Part shown: piece after piece, positions 35,701-48,081 of the stretch | Layout: each line of letters begins with the position of its first letter | Position numbering within the stretch: position 1 is the first letter of the stretch | DNA from: Pholis gunnellus | Lineage: Eukaryota; Chordata; Actinopteri; Perciformes; Pholidae | Reading direction: 5' to 3' | DNA: 64,000 nucleotides | Assembly (NCBI GenBank): GCA_910591455.2 | Contig: OU342806.1 | Location: forward strand, 17,490,841-17,554,840 | Program-made: the position numbers and the translations under genes | The notes under the pieces: generated by a model | The model's database searches: none | The model's input: the letters and a program-made list of their open reading frames with translations, nothing else | Told to the model about the DNA's origin: nothing

Positions 35701-38700
35701 CACCAATATCACAAGTCTCAAGTCTTAACCGTGAAGTCTTGAGTCAAGTCCAAGTCCTAAAGTTTGTTTCAAGTTCTAAACAAGTCAACATGTGCCGTTT
35801 ACCAAATCTAATTATTTTTACAGAGAAAATACTTACAGATAGCATAACAGATGACAGAAATAAAAATGCTTGCTGTATGGATGGCATGACTTTCGGTCTG
35901 TCCACCACTCTGGTCCAGATTGAAATATGTCAACAACTATCACATTCATTGCAATGCCATTTGGTACACACAATCATGTTCCCCTTAGAATGAACCACTT
36001 TGGTGATTCCCAGACCATCATCAGGTCAAAATATGAACTTGTCCAATACTTTGGTTATTACCAAACACCTGCAAATGACATAATATTCCCATCATCCTCA
36101 GCTTCACTTTGAGTTTAGTGCTAACTAGCAAATATTAACATGCTGTCAAGCTAAATTAAGATGGTGAACCTGCTAGCATGACTGGAGACAGCTGAATGTG
36201 ATCATCTGATATATCGTCAGCTGTCTGGCTGCTGTTCTGCACTGTCAATGGCATGTTTCCCTCCTGCTTGAACAGCATTATCGAGATGCAAGTCTTTTGA
36301 ATATTTTTGGTCAAAAGTCTGACTCCAGTCCAAGTCATAAGACTCTGGTCCAAACCTCTTGTTTAGCCTATAATAAGTGTCGCTGTTTCAGTTTGTCCAC
36401 CAGACACCACAAACAAGTTTACTTTAAATGTCCTGTTCAGTACATCTTGGTCACACATCTTTAATAACCAAATCTGAGTGATGATCAATATCCAAAATGT
36501 GTGTTTATGTTACAAATATAAACTCTAAGATTCTAAGAGACTCTAAAAGATACAGTCTTCATCAGACTCTGGTGTGTAATGCCTTTATTTGAATTGAATG
36601 AATACCACAGCAGCTGTGCCTCATAAACAAGCAGTAAGAAACATCTGTTACCTTGATTTTCTTCATGCAGTCAGTCACAGAGTCCCCGTAGACACACTTG
36701 ATGTCTGGAGTCAGACCTTTACTTCGGAAGTTCACGCTCATGTCAGCACATTTCTGCTGCTCACCGCTGGACAACACACACCACCGCAGCACATCTGGGG
36801 TATTTGTAGATAAATGGGTATTTGTAGATAAATGGGTGGGTAGTAAATAAGGAAAGAAGGATCAATTGATAGGTAAACTAGGTAGATAGCCCAGTTACTA
36901 GAAGGGGTTAAAATAGAAATTAATTAATCAATACATTTTACACAAAAGCTACCAAGAAAGCCACGAGGGCCATTTTTTTTTTCACCTTCACGTTTACAGT
37001 CCATGGCTCTCAGAGCATTATCATAAAAGCGACCCATCCACTTCTTGGGGTCGTCTGACTCGGCCCCTTGAAACAGGGAGGATGATTCAGAGAAGAGTAC
37101 AGTTCCTCCGCCATATGCCGCAGACGAAAACATGTTGAAGCTTGACTTTTCCTGCAGACAGCGAGATGCACTCATTTTAATCTCATAGATAGAATCACGG
37201 CAATGTGGTTAAAGGCAAGTCTTATTGCTTCACTGTTTCTTGAGATACTTTAGTAGCTGTTTAGTAGCAAGAGCTGTTTGGACGTACCAGGCCCTCCGTC
37301 AGCATGTTGAACACCACAGAAGGAGTGATGTCATTGGCGACCACAATCCCACGAAATGGGACGCGGACCAGATGGCATGTTCTCCACTGAGAGACAGGAG
37401 CTCTGGTGCCGTCACGACACAGCAGCTCATAGTCCAATGAAAACAGTTCTTTTGCCCAGTCTGGACCATTACCTGGTGAAAAAATAACAGGTTCACTAAC
37501 GGACATGCTTATTAGCTAACAACAACGTGGCTGTAATAACCAACTAATTACTTATATCCCGTTTGATGCAAGAATTTACCATCAGTGTTTTCACCGACAG
37601 TTGTGTGTTTGATGAAGGCCACATCTCCTGCATCTTCAGCCAGACACCTACAGAGACGAAACAAAAAGAAGTTGAGAATTAAGGGTGCAAGATACTTGCA
37701 TAATTAGTGTTTTTTAAATCCAGGTTTTAATAAAAATTAGCTTTGCTTCTTGTCACAAAAGGACGCTGACACGCTTTGGTTATGCCTCGCATGTGATCCA
37801 TGCTAGCAGGGTGGCTCTAGGGATTGTTAATGTTTGTCAACTAATCAGGTCCAATTCTGTTCTTAACTTTTAGATGGATTTTCATGAAAAATAAATGTTG
37901 GCAACATTCGTATCCTAAAACAGCCCTGGTAATAGAAAGAAAAAAATGTACCAATGTGTATTGACACAATAGAAAATACAAAAAATAAAAATACTGGTAA
38001 TAGTAGAGAAAAGAAAGGAGACTAGATATGTTTTGGAGTGAATGCAAATGACATGTACATCCACAGTTCTGCAGAACTGTAACTTCTGTGTGTTACCTGA
38101 ACGCTCCTTCATAGCTGAAGTATCTCTCTTTGGTGCTCATCTCACATTTGTGCTCTCCACGATCATCTCCTTTGCACAGCTGACACAGAGACGCGGGGTC
38201 ACCCGCCTCAGTTGCTCCGGGGACACAGCTGGCATTGAAGAAATGTGCCACACCTGACCACACAAACACACGTCTCTCCAGCTTTCTGTATATACGTCTA
38301 TGTATGTCTATGTATATGTATGTATAGTGCATGTTTCCTACCCTCTGGGATGTTGCAGCCCACCACAGACATGTAGCCCTGGTCTATGAGATATCCTAAA
38401 GGCATGTTCCAGCCAGCTGTTCGGCCTTTACCGGTGTGGCAGCTCTTTTTTCCTGCCAGGTTGTTGATGTTGAAGCCAGAATTAGCTTTCTTCACCACAG
38501 CAACTGCATAGTAGGAAGCACCGGTGCCTGAGGCAACAACAAAACAGGTGTTAAAACACATATGACAGCAGGTGCTATCAGCACTTTGACAGCAATGTAC
38601 TGTATGACATTCCAGCTCTGAGATCAAGAGATCAAAGTGCAGACTATCACTCCTGTTTGGAAATATCCCACATGCGGGACAGAGATTATAATCAGGGTAT

Positions 38701-41700
38701 GATGTGTGATAACTGGGACATGTCTGAATGAATTAACTCAATTAAATATGTTTTTGTTTGCTTTCTTGCCAAGAAGGTACCACACTTATGTTGTTTGTAC
38801 AATAAATATGAAGCTAAGGCCAGTAACTGGTTAGCTTAGATTAGCACAAAGACTGGAAACAGGGGATAACCGCTAGCCTAGCTCTTTGCAAGAAATAGTC
38901 CAGCATATAACTTCCAATAAAACCACAAATTGTCTTTCTTATATTTAGTCATTTGTACATATCAAACAAATGAGATATAATGTGTTAATTAGTTAGCTTT
39001 AGAGGTGTGATTTTTTTGGACAAACGTTACGTTAATGTATAGCCTCTAGAACCCGAAACAACGAACACCAGATAAGGAAAACACACAAACTGTGCATGCA
39101 CACATAGTGATGCTAGCTAAATTGCTACTGCACAAACGATATGTCATTATGGAGACTCCACAGTTTCCAATGGTATAAGTCTTATAACTCTACAACCAAA
39201 ACTCACTAAAGTAGCAGCCAAAGAACAGAAAAAAATAAACTTCACTTTATACAGCCATAACCATAAATTAGGTCTTCCCTCCATTGTGTGATCAAAAGTT
39301 GTGTTCGAGGGCATGTCAAGGCCGCTAATGGCTACTCCAATGTCTCTGGATCATTTCTGAGTTGATTCCAGCCGTCTGTATTAACTTGTGTGGCATGGAG
39401 GTGCATCTGCAGTCTGCATTCCTCCAGCATCAAACAAATTATCCTCAGCCTTCCATGAACACACAGGTTATGTAAATATGTTGTACATGTGTAGCGCTGT
39501 TCTAGCCCTACGACCATTTAATGTAAATTAAATGAAATTAGTTTTATAGTTACAAGAGAAAATGTCAAACGGCACAGATAAATGTACCAAAACGGGGTAG
39601 ATTCAGTCTAAACATGCCACTCCAACTTAGCTTTTCTTCATGTTGTTAGCATCATCTGATTCTGATTCTGACCAGCCTGTGCACAGGTAACGTTCATATG
39701 TGACATGGTTTGCTGGAGGTCTTGGGCTGCAACTGCAATATGCCTAAGGGATATTCACTCCCAAATTATACAGCTTTTGTTATGCAAAATGACATATTTC
39801 ATTTAAATCTCACAAGAGTAACCTTTATTAAGATACTAACATCATTCAAATAGACCTTGTGGTTGCATAGATAGTCTAAACTTGCCTGAGCCGGGGGCCT
39901 AGGGTCCAAGAGGCTACCTGCCTGTTTCCAGTCTTTATGCTAAGCTACGCTAATGGCTGACTGGCTTACATTCACATTCAGAGGAGAGTGGTACCAATCT
40001 TCTCATCTAACTCTCGGAAAGAAAGAAAATATATGTATTTCCCAAAATGCCAAACTATTCCTTTAAACATTAAAATAGCTATACTGAATGAGGTAACCTG
40101 CCCTTCTAATTTGATAATCCGAATTAGCAGCAAAAGTTGTATTAGTTTAACTCTAATAAAATCCCTTTCACACCTGTTTTTCTCTCTGACTTACTACCTC
40201 TGTCTCTTCTGTTTTCTCTGTTTGAGTTTCTCTTTCAGAATAAAACAAACACGTCTTACGATCAGGTTTGGATTCACTGGCAGCCATCTTGAAGGAAGCC
40301 GTCTTCCCCATGTTGTAGATGTCAGTGCCGAACATGGACAAGGCATCTGCTTCTTTTTTCTGCACAGATACAGTAAACAAAAAGATTAGCGGTGTTGTAA
40401 ACATCAGTGAGTGTCCACTTTACCTTCAATATTAAGAGCCCCAATGTTAAACAACTCACGCGGACAGCTATGAAGAGTTTCTGACAAATGAAGCGCAAGA
40501 GAAGACATTATCGGACAAAACATATATTTCCTAATAAAATAAGAGCACGACAGTCTAGCTGAATAAACCAAACTGGATGAGGATTGTCAGGCTCACATCC
40601 ACATGAGGTTTGAAGATTCACCTCTAGATTAAAAATGGTTTTGAAAGGAATAGCCAAGGCTACTTAGTAACTGTTTAAGCTTGTTATGTATTTCCTTAGA
40701 ACGTTACACAGTAAAATATATAATTCACACATTTCACACATTTCACACTAGGGCGTCCTGTTTTCAGATCAGAAATCTTCTAGTTTGTGGTTGTCATAAA
40801 CAGCCCGGTGTGCATTTTGCTGCCTGATAACTGCATCACCTATTTAGAAGTGTATTGCAACATACCATATAATGTTAATCCCTGCCTTGTTATCTGCTGC
40901 CTGGTTGCGTGTTCAGCCACTCAAATATTTTTATTAGCTTTTACAGTCATCAGTCCTCGGATGATCTGAATGATTGATAGATTACTCATGTAATGAGATA
41001 TTTTACAATGCAAAGGACAGTAGAATCAGTTCTTGTTGTCAAAATCTGACCTGTAGTTTTTGAACGCAGCCCTCGACTGTCACACCGTTGACACAGCTGA
41101 GGGACGGACGGATGGAGACTTCGGCGAAAGACTGCGACATGGCCTGACATTTCCTCTGCTCTGCAACTGAGATGGTGCACCATCTGATGCTGCTCTGGCC
41201 AAACACTGAGAGAGAGACACACACACACAAACACACACAGAGAGCACTCATCATTCACTTATTAAAGCTTTCCACCAAAAGATTAGTGAATACATCCTGT
41301 CATCTCAAGAATCCAACAACTATGACTGTATTCTGCTATGTCAACTGTAACTTCTGCATCAGTAGGCTACAGTACAGTGCTTCCCAACCGGGATGTCTCA
41401 TGTTTCTCACATGTTGCTTTTATCTATTGTGAAATCCCTTCAGACTGAGAAGGTTTTTGGTTGACCTATTAACAACTAATATGCAACTTGTGACAAGGGG
41501 TCATGAATAGATGTTGCTTATGAACCAGTAGTTGATGAATAGGATACTGTACAAATAGACAATGTGTATTCTCATTAAAACCATCATACATAAACAATAA
41601 TTCGAGGTCAAATAGATAAATATGGTCAACATGATTAAGCTATAATAGTAATGGTGATCATGATAATTCATTACTTCATGTCATGTATTCTTTACAGTAT

Positions 41701-41825
41701 TTGTGTTTATTTGTTTGTTTATTTGCTGCTGAAGGAAAAGTTTTTTTGTATGTTAAGTGTATAAATGATCGCTTACCAGTTTGCAGTATGAGCAGTAGAG
41801 CTCCTGCTGTCCTCCACATGGCCAT
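32737..41825 (-). CDS. meltf: Melanotransferrin, GPI-anchored two-lobe transferrin
   Basis: Cell-surface transferrin-family protein. Sixteen coding exons on the minus strand: 41777-41825, 41051-41205, 40260-40359, 38342-38527, 38097-38253, 37580-37647, 37288-37472, 36986-37151, 36652-36794, 35477-35573, 35196-35390, 34313-34466, 33794-33861, 33508-33695, 33044-33236, 32737-32804. Every phase closes, giving 723 residues (human 738). The start MAMWRTAG is in ideal context and leads a signal peptide. The N-lobe starts about residue 18 and the C-lobe about 357. After ECNSSSA (about 695-701) the chain ends in a hydrophobic run (SVWLLLLALFSFMLTN), the layout of a GPI-attachment signal; this and the dlg1 neighbour separate it from serotransferrin. 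C-lobe iron and anion residues are complete: Asp413, Tyr443 or Tyr444, Tyr547, His616, Thr470, Arg474. In the N-lobe both Tyr, Thr133 and Arg137 remain, but Asp is Phe78 and His is Arg279, so N-lobe iron binding is probably weak or lost. Confidence 0.97.
34675..34965 (+). mobile_element. Decayed LINE reverse-transcriptase fragment in meltf intron 12
   Basis: The plus-strand translation in broken frames gives KKAFDTVNHELLLSKL, then SYLTKRKQSV, GVPQGYILGP-like, FSLYINDLP and YADDTVLYM, which are reverse-transcriptase motifs including the catalytic YADD. There is a stop and at least one frameshift, so it is inactive. It is antisense to meltf and lies between the exons at 34313-34466 and 35196-35390. 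Confidence 0.85.
35700..36365. repeat. Teleost dispersed repeats in meltf intron 9
   Basis: A degenerate 'caagtc' tract (35715-35790, again 36300-36360) brackets a segment resembling a very common fish repeat: 'gccatttggtacacacaatc', 'atgttccccttagaatgaa', 'tagtgctaactagcaaat', 'aagatggtgaacctgctagc'. It is non-coding, and its transposon class is not clear to me. Confidence 0.6.
38795..39010 (+). repeat. Dispersed repeat family C, copy 2 (meltf intron 3)
   Basis: The copy contains 'actggttagcttagattagc', 'aaagactggaaacagggg', 'gctagcctagctct' and 'gtgttaattagttagc', in order as in other copies of this teleost family. It is inverted relative to copy 3 in the same intron. Confidence 0.75.
39890..40065 (-). 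repeat. Dispersed repeat family C, copy 3 (meltf intron 3)
   Basis: The copy contains 'cctgtttccagtctttatgc', 'gagtggtaccaatcttctc' and 'tctaactctcgg', the reverse of the family order in copy 2. The shared block (about 55-80 bases around 'aaagactggaaacagg') could pair with copy 2 in the pre-mRNA. Confidence 0.75.
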
Positions 41826-41886
41826 GGCTTCGTTCTCTCTTCTTCTCTCTATTGGGTAGAATAACCTCCTTTTCCCTCTCCTCTAC

Positions 41887-41894
41887 TTTATATA
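41887..41894 (-). promoter_or_regulatory. TATA box of meltf
   Basis: TATATAAA on the minus strand, 62-69 bases upstream of the start codon, which implies a 5' UTR of roughly 35-45 bases. The sequence between is purine-rich and shows no CAGTGN hairpin, so the iron-element candidates are confined to the 3' side. Confidence 0.65.
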
Positions 41895-41899
41895 TGACT

Positions 41900-44800
41900 C
41901 TTAAGTCAAAGTCCAGCTTCTATCTTCAAGACTCAGCGTAAAGTCCTTGTCCGGAACTCAGAGGATGCTGTATATATTTTAGTGATTTACAACACTACAT
42001 CTAGAACATGTCATTCAGGAGTCGTAACACTCTCAGCTCGAGAATTTGAACCTCTGTAGAGTTTATGAAGCGTGCCTCTCGGTGTACCTGGTTTGACACG
42101 TCTCTGCTGCCGCTGCCTGGCTGCAGGCCAAAGTCCGGACAGAGAGGTCTTTTACAGTCTGAGAACCCCACCTCTGCTCTTCTGTGCGGTGCTTTTCCAC
42201 TGATGGGTAAAAGGAAAGAGGGCATTCATGCCAACACAGTGAGGCCGTTGGTCACTGATTCACTACTCTGGCATGCTGGGAGGAACAAAACAGTCTGTTT
42301 ACCTGCTTTCATTGCTAACATTTTCATTCTCTGACTTTTAGAAACTTGTTGTGTACATTATACTTAGATGAAGTCAGTTATTCCCAAATGCACTGTGAAG
42401 TCTTTTGATCATGACGTGGTTATTATGGTGGTTCAGGTTGCCAAGCCCTCCACAGCTGATGTTTTGGGTTTAAATTGGGGCTGGGGCCTGGCATGCCATT
42501 CCAGTTTATTCCACTTTAATGCACATTTTACTCCATTAAATCTGTCTAACAGATATATACTCCTTACTTTAGTAATATTTTCCATAGTAATGTATGATAA
42601 CTTATAAAATACGATGCATTGTTATCTGCCTCACTATATAAAATAATGTTAAACAATTAGCTCCACTTTGACATCTACCACAGTAAAATGCCAATTTTAT
42701 TTAAGGATCTAAACACTTCCTTGAACCAGTACTTATTTCCTAATTCCTCCAAAAGGTCTTGTATGCGAGGCAGAATGACTAAATAAATTCCCCAAATTCA
42801 CTTTTCTTCCATGCTCACGAGTATGAAGCAGTGGCATAGATCAAAATGAAACGTATGACTCTCTTTAACAAAGATGCAGAACTCAGCAGGACTCATCCTC
42901 ACAGTGTGTAGTCGTATAGCAAGTAGCTGCTTCATATCAAATTATGTGTGATTATGATAGTAAAATATTTCTGGTGAAACACAGGAAGGAAGCCTAATTA
43001 TAAAAACATGTCATTGTTTTGACCGTTCGTCCGTGTTCATGTTCACTCTGGTATTGGGCCATCTATGGACATTATCAAAACATGAGTAATAAGAATATTA
43101 ACGTTTTTAAAATGGTTTAGGCCTGTAACGAATTATCAAGGCAACACCAGTAAATACCTCTGGTGCTTAAACCTTTCAAATAAATCAAATGAAACAGGAT
43201 AGACAATGCCATTTTAAAACATGACATAAGGTGGAACTGGGAACAGTAATAAAGTTATTGTTAGGCAGTAAATTTGGCCGCAGAAACTGACACTAGGTAT
43301 TTGGGGAGACTGCTTACATTCATGGTGCTTCAACACTCGCAAGACACAACGTGTTGGAGTGAGGATGACACAGAGTTGACAGCCAAAGCAACGTGTGCAA
43401 CGTGTGCAACGCTGCTATTTTCCCCATCTCAAAATTCAGCACCTAACATTAGCTGACCTGAGAATCTGCTGTCAAATCTGACCTTTTCTCTAAAATCTGC
43501 ATCACACTATACAGTTTGCATGCAAAGAACCCATTTTCTTCTCTTTGTGCGTACCCTGGTCCCTCACATCATGTAAATGTTAAAACAGCAGATCTTGCTG
43601 TTTCTCACGTTTCACAACGAACCTTCCTTTCTCACGTACAGCAGGCTCTGTGTGCAGTCAAAGTACCTATAAAGACATCTTTAAAAGATTTACAATTATT
43701 GGTACGGCAGGTGTTACATTTTCTTCACGTCGTTAGGTTGATTTCTTGCCAATTTTAAAGCATCTGTGTTTTATATCTCCTTTCACTCTGTAGATTACGG
43801 CAGGAAATTATCCTCTGATTACCTGATTATTGCGACTTGAAACCGAGGAGGACCGGATGAACTCAAGGAGAGTGATGATGTCAACTTTGGACCTCATGCA
43901 AGTGAATGAGGTAAGACAGCAACTGCATGTGAGATATGTGAAGAGGTCTATGGATCAACGTATTCGAGAATTGGAGATTCATATTTTGTAGAATTAAGGA
44001 GAATTTTCTAAATTCAACTAAAACAGCTCAGAGCCTCCCAGAGTCACTATAGCTGCTGCAGATTCTTCAGTCAGAAAATGCTTCGCCTTCCGAGCCACGA
44101 AGCTGAGTGTCTCTGCTAAAGGGAGCCACATTAGACATCAATAGAGAACACTACAAACCTGCAGTAGAGGTGAAAGTAAAGCAGAATATAATTCATATTT
44201 ACAGCTTTCATAGCAGATGCACATTCATTCACATTCCACAACGCAAAAAGAATAATCCTCTCTGGTCATCGGTCAAGGAATTTCAATAAATCTCGATAAA
44301 GACTTTTATTTTTTTTGTACCAAAATAGGCAGTTAGAGCAGGGATAAATATAATGTTAGATATAGATCCATCTCTTCAATAGATTCTTTGCATCGGTGCT
44401 TTACTCTAACAGACAGTGGCATGGTCCCCTGGCTAAAACACACAGCCAGAGTCACACAGAGCGAGTCCAGTTCTGTCAACTGACAACACCACTGGTTTAC
44501 TGGATTCATAGAGCATTATAGATGGAAACAAGTAATTCAGCTGGACATTCTGTGAGGAAATATTAAAGCTTTTGAAACAAATGTGGTCAAAACTATTTAT
44601 TATTTGGGTCTAAGAGCTACTCTGTTGACAGAACGGTCTTTCTGTACGTCTCTGGTCTCCAGTCAGCTTGGAGGAGTCGCCGCGGGGGTTGAGGGTGGAG
44701 ATGGGAAGTGGGTGGCTGACAAGGTCCGCAGGAACTTTGTTATCAAAAGCATCTTGGTATTTCAAATGTTACGCTAAACAGCAGAGGTTATCGTCATGTT

Positions 44801-47100
44801 TCAGGTAAGCGACATTTGTGACTTCGCTCTCTTTTAGCTCTGTTTTGGTCTCCACCACCTCCTGAGGGAAATACCTGGCTCTTCAGCCGTGGGCCGGACA
44901 GCTAAACAATGAACTGAAACTCACTATAAAGTTCCATCAAGCAGAAGGGAGCTGATAATTATCTGTTCACATTGTCACACTGTTTTCACATTGTCATTGT
45001 CATTTTGATACATTGTTATTATATAAAAAAATATTGATTATAGTCGCTTTATGGGAAAAGCCAAATCGTAATCGTCTCACCTGTTGCAGAGGGTTGCATT
45101 TCCAAAGGTATTTTTGTGATCACACAGAAGTCTACTCTCTACCCTGAAAAGATACAAGTTTGCTCGAGGCTAAACCCCCATTTAAATAGTGTATTTCCAC
45201 AGACTGTGACACTCCCTACTTTGCTTTATTAATGAAACGTACATTAAAGGTGCCCTGCAGTTTCTTTGTAAACAAACAAAAGTTGTTTACATTCACAGCT
45301 GACCCTGCCAAATGTCGATCAGCATTAAAGCTCGAAACCAATCACAAGATATGAATAATGCTGCCCATGGGTGTCAAGATGTGCATAGCGAGGGTCATGT
45401 GACTGACATGGCCAGCATCAACAGGCAACTTGTACTGTAAAGTTACATTAGTGCCTGTTAAGCGGTTAACAGAGACTCATAATAAAAACATCAAGTGATC
45501 CTGAAAACACCTTTGAAGATACAACCCATTGCTGGATAACAGGTAAGAATACAACGCTTTGATTGTCCACCATCTGCCTGTATCATGGAGAGACGTTTGG
45601 AGCACTAAGGTCACAGATGGAGCTAATTTCAGGTGTTGTTCATGCACACTAAAGCTCATAAATCCAGCATGAAAAAAAAATCTGTTGAAAAAAGAGCTAA
45701 ACCAGTTGATCGGTGGGTCATGACAGAAGCGTTTTACCAGAGTTCACCTGATGTCTTCAACCACACAACCAATGACCATAAAGAGTTCCCTGACCTCGTT
45801 AGCTCTTTCAAACCAACATAATAATCACTGATAGCTGAAAGGAAAGTGAGCGTATCACACATCCAAATACCTGAAACACTGGGATGGGATCAACTCTGTC
45901 AAGATGCTTTAAGAAACCAGCCCTCATTAGTGCAACTGCAGTGTGAAGGAAAGCTATAACAATGGTGCTGATGATTATGATCGTGATGATAGTGTTGATG
46001 AAGAAGATGATACACTGTTTGATGCTGGAGTGCTCGACTAATGTCACACTGTGAATGTGGAGGAGGAGAGAGATGAAGGCATGAGACAGAGACAAGGAGG
46101 AGGAGGACGAGGGGAGGCAGAGAAGCCCTTGTTTGAAGAAGACATGGTTGATACATGTTTTTTAAACAGAGGATCTGGGCCCGTATTTATCAAACTGCTA
46201 AAAGTAAAATGTTGGACTTGAAATCCTTCGCTTTTACCTTCTTAAATGTGTTTAATTAAGAAGGATTGGATAAAATATTATTGGCCAAGATGAGCGATAC
46301 CGTACCTGAAGAAATATGTTTACTTCAGAATAAGGTAGTTTTAGCATATTATTTCTGTTTGTCTGACGAGCGTGTAGCCCTCTCTCTGTCTCTTTCTCCC
46401 CCGCCCCCCCTCCCATCTCACCTGCCCAACCAAATACCCATTCCTCCTCCCCCACACCGATCCTCCCTGCAGTCCCTCCCCATCCAGCACTCTCTGTGGA
46501 TCAGACAGCTTCCTCCCCCTTCAAGGTGCAAAAGACAAGAACGTAGCTGTCATTGATTCTGCTTGCAATCACTTTCGATGCATCTTCATTATCTGCTCTC
46601 ATCAACGTGGCACTAAATTACACTCATTATCTGTTTTCTCTGCTGTATGTCTTCCACCAACAGCAGAATGTTGTTCCTGCTCCAGTTTGGTTCCCTTTTT
46701 TGTTTCCATTTCAGCCCATTATTTATCCGTATTTGCATGTTTATGTATTCTAAATATATTAGTTTCTACTGGAGTTATTGAAGATTTTACACAAATAAAA
46801 TGTACTTTAAACAGTATAAATGTACATGTCTTTGCAGAATCACACATGACTGAGTGAAATTTAACAGGGCAGATGTTCGGTAAATCCTTGACACTGATTG
46901 GCTGTTCTTACTCCTCGGTGTAACTAATCATCTGATCACTTGAAAGCTGCTCTAAAACATTACTGCTCCACTTTGCTGTAAATAAGAGTAGGACGCTTGA
47001 TAAATGTATCCTCAGATATACTTTTAAAAAATAACATTTTTACAAGCATCATTCTCAGAATTTTGAGAAATAAGGACTCAGGGCTCCGAATGGACTCTAA
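41900..47100. other. Gap between meltf promoter and dlg1 3' end
   Basis: No gene seen. A segment at 45245-45440 ('aaaggtgccctgcagtttct', 'gtaaacaaacaaaagttgtt') resembles a common percomorph repeat. A C-rich stretch lies at 46398-46520. The open frames are short and mutually overlapping. Confidence 0.45.
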
Positions 47101-47119
47101 AAACAATACTCAACACTAT

Positions 47120-47773
47120 TTATTTTAAAGCTATCTAACTTAGTTTTCTACTTAAGTTTTGATTGAGAATTCCTGCTTGTTACAATATCAACAAGGGTCT
47201 CAATGGTAGAAATCCTAAATTATTACTAAAGTAATTATTTTCTTGCTACGTCTCTAAACAGTACTATTGTACTATAATTTCATTTTTGGTCCTTGATACC
47301 AAAATGCTGGGGCACGTTATACAGTTTCAACTCATTTCTTAAGCCTGTGGTCTAAAGGGTGGGACATGAGAGAGAGATAGAAAAAGACTAAACAGGAGCA
47401 ATGCCATGAGGAAAGACAGACAGACCGGTAAGAAGATCAACATTTTGTCCCAAAAACATGCTCTTAAAGCTACAGCGTGCAAAAGTCTGCCTCTTGGTGA
47501 CAATATTATCATTACAAACCCATACATGAATGCATTACCCTTCGTTAATATGAAAACAACAACGACAACAACAATAAGAAGAACAATAATGAAATCAAAT
47601 CAGATAATGGTACATGTCGCCTTGATTTGAACCTCCTCCTTAAACATTAAGGAACTGAGCTGTAGGAAGATCCACCAATAGGCTGCTGGACAGACGTTAG
47701 CCCCTCCCACTTCAGGAAGTAGCAGTCCCAGATAGTCCCAGCCTCATCCGACTTCATGTGCTTGTGTAAATCG

Positions 47774-47817
<44 letters not shown>

Positions 47818-47920
47818 AAATGTGGGTTTACGAGAGAGAGAGGAAGCAGGCCGATAATAGAAAATTAGAGGAAGTGTTGAAAGAGTGATGTGTGTGATTT
47901 TGTAATATGTGTGTGTTTAT
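47120..47920 (-). other. Presumed dlg1 3' UTR with TG microsatellite
   Basis: This region lies downstream of the dlg1 stop on the minus strand. AATAAA overlaps the stop (47917-47922) and occurs again near 47126; the second is the more plausible poly(A) signal. A TG repeat of about 40 bases lies at 47774-47814 (CA in the transcript). Confidence 0.4.
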
Positions 47921-48028
47921 TCAAAGTCGCTCCTTGGTGGGTATCCAGATGTAAGGACCAGACTGCTCCTCAATAAGCTGCTTCACCTGCGAATAAACTT
48001 CCTCTAGAGTCGAGCCATGGACAATAGC

Positions 48029-48081
<53 letters not shown>

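Noticed and set aside
32737..41825. Serotransferrin or otolith matrix protein instead of melanotransferrin
   Set aside because: Two lobes, a hydrophobic GPI-type C-terminus, 16 exons and a dlg1 neighbour fit melanotransferrin. Serotransferrin lacks the hydrophobic tail, and otolith matrix protein is a shorter relative.
43855..43915. ATG-to-donor segment on the plus strand (MNSRRVMMSTLD..., then GTAAGA)
   Set aside because: Short, with no homology and no partner exon. Segments like this are expected by chance in 64 kb.
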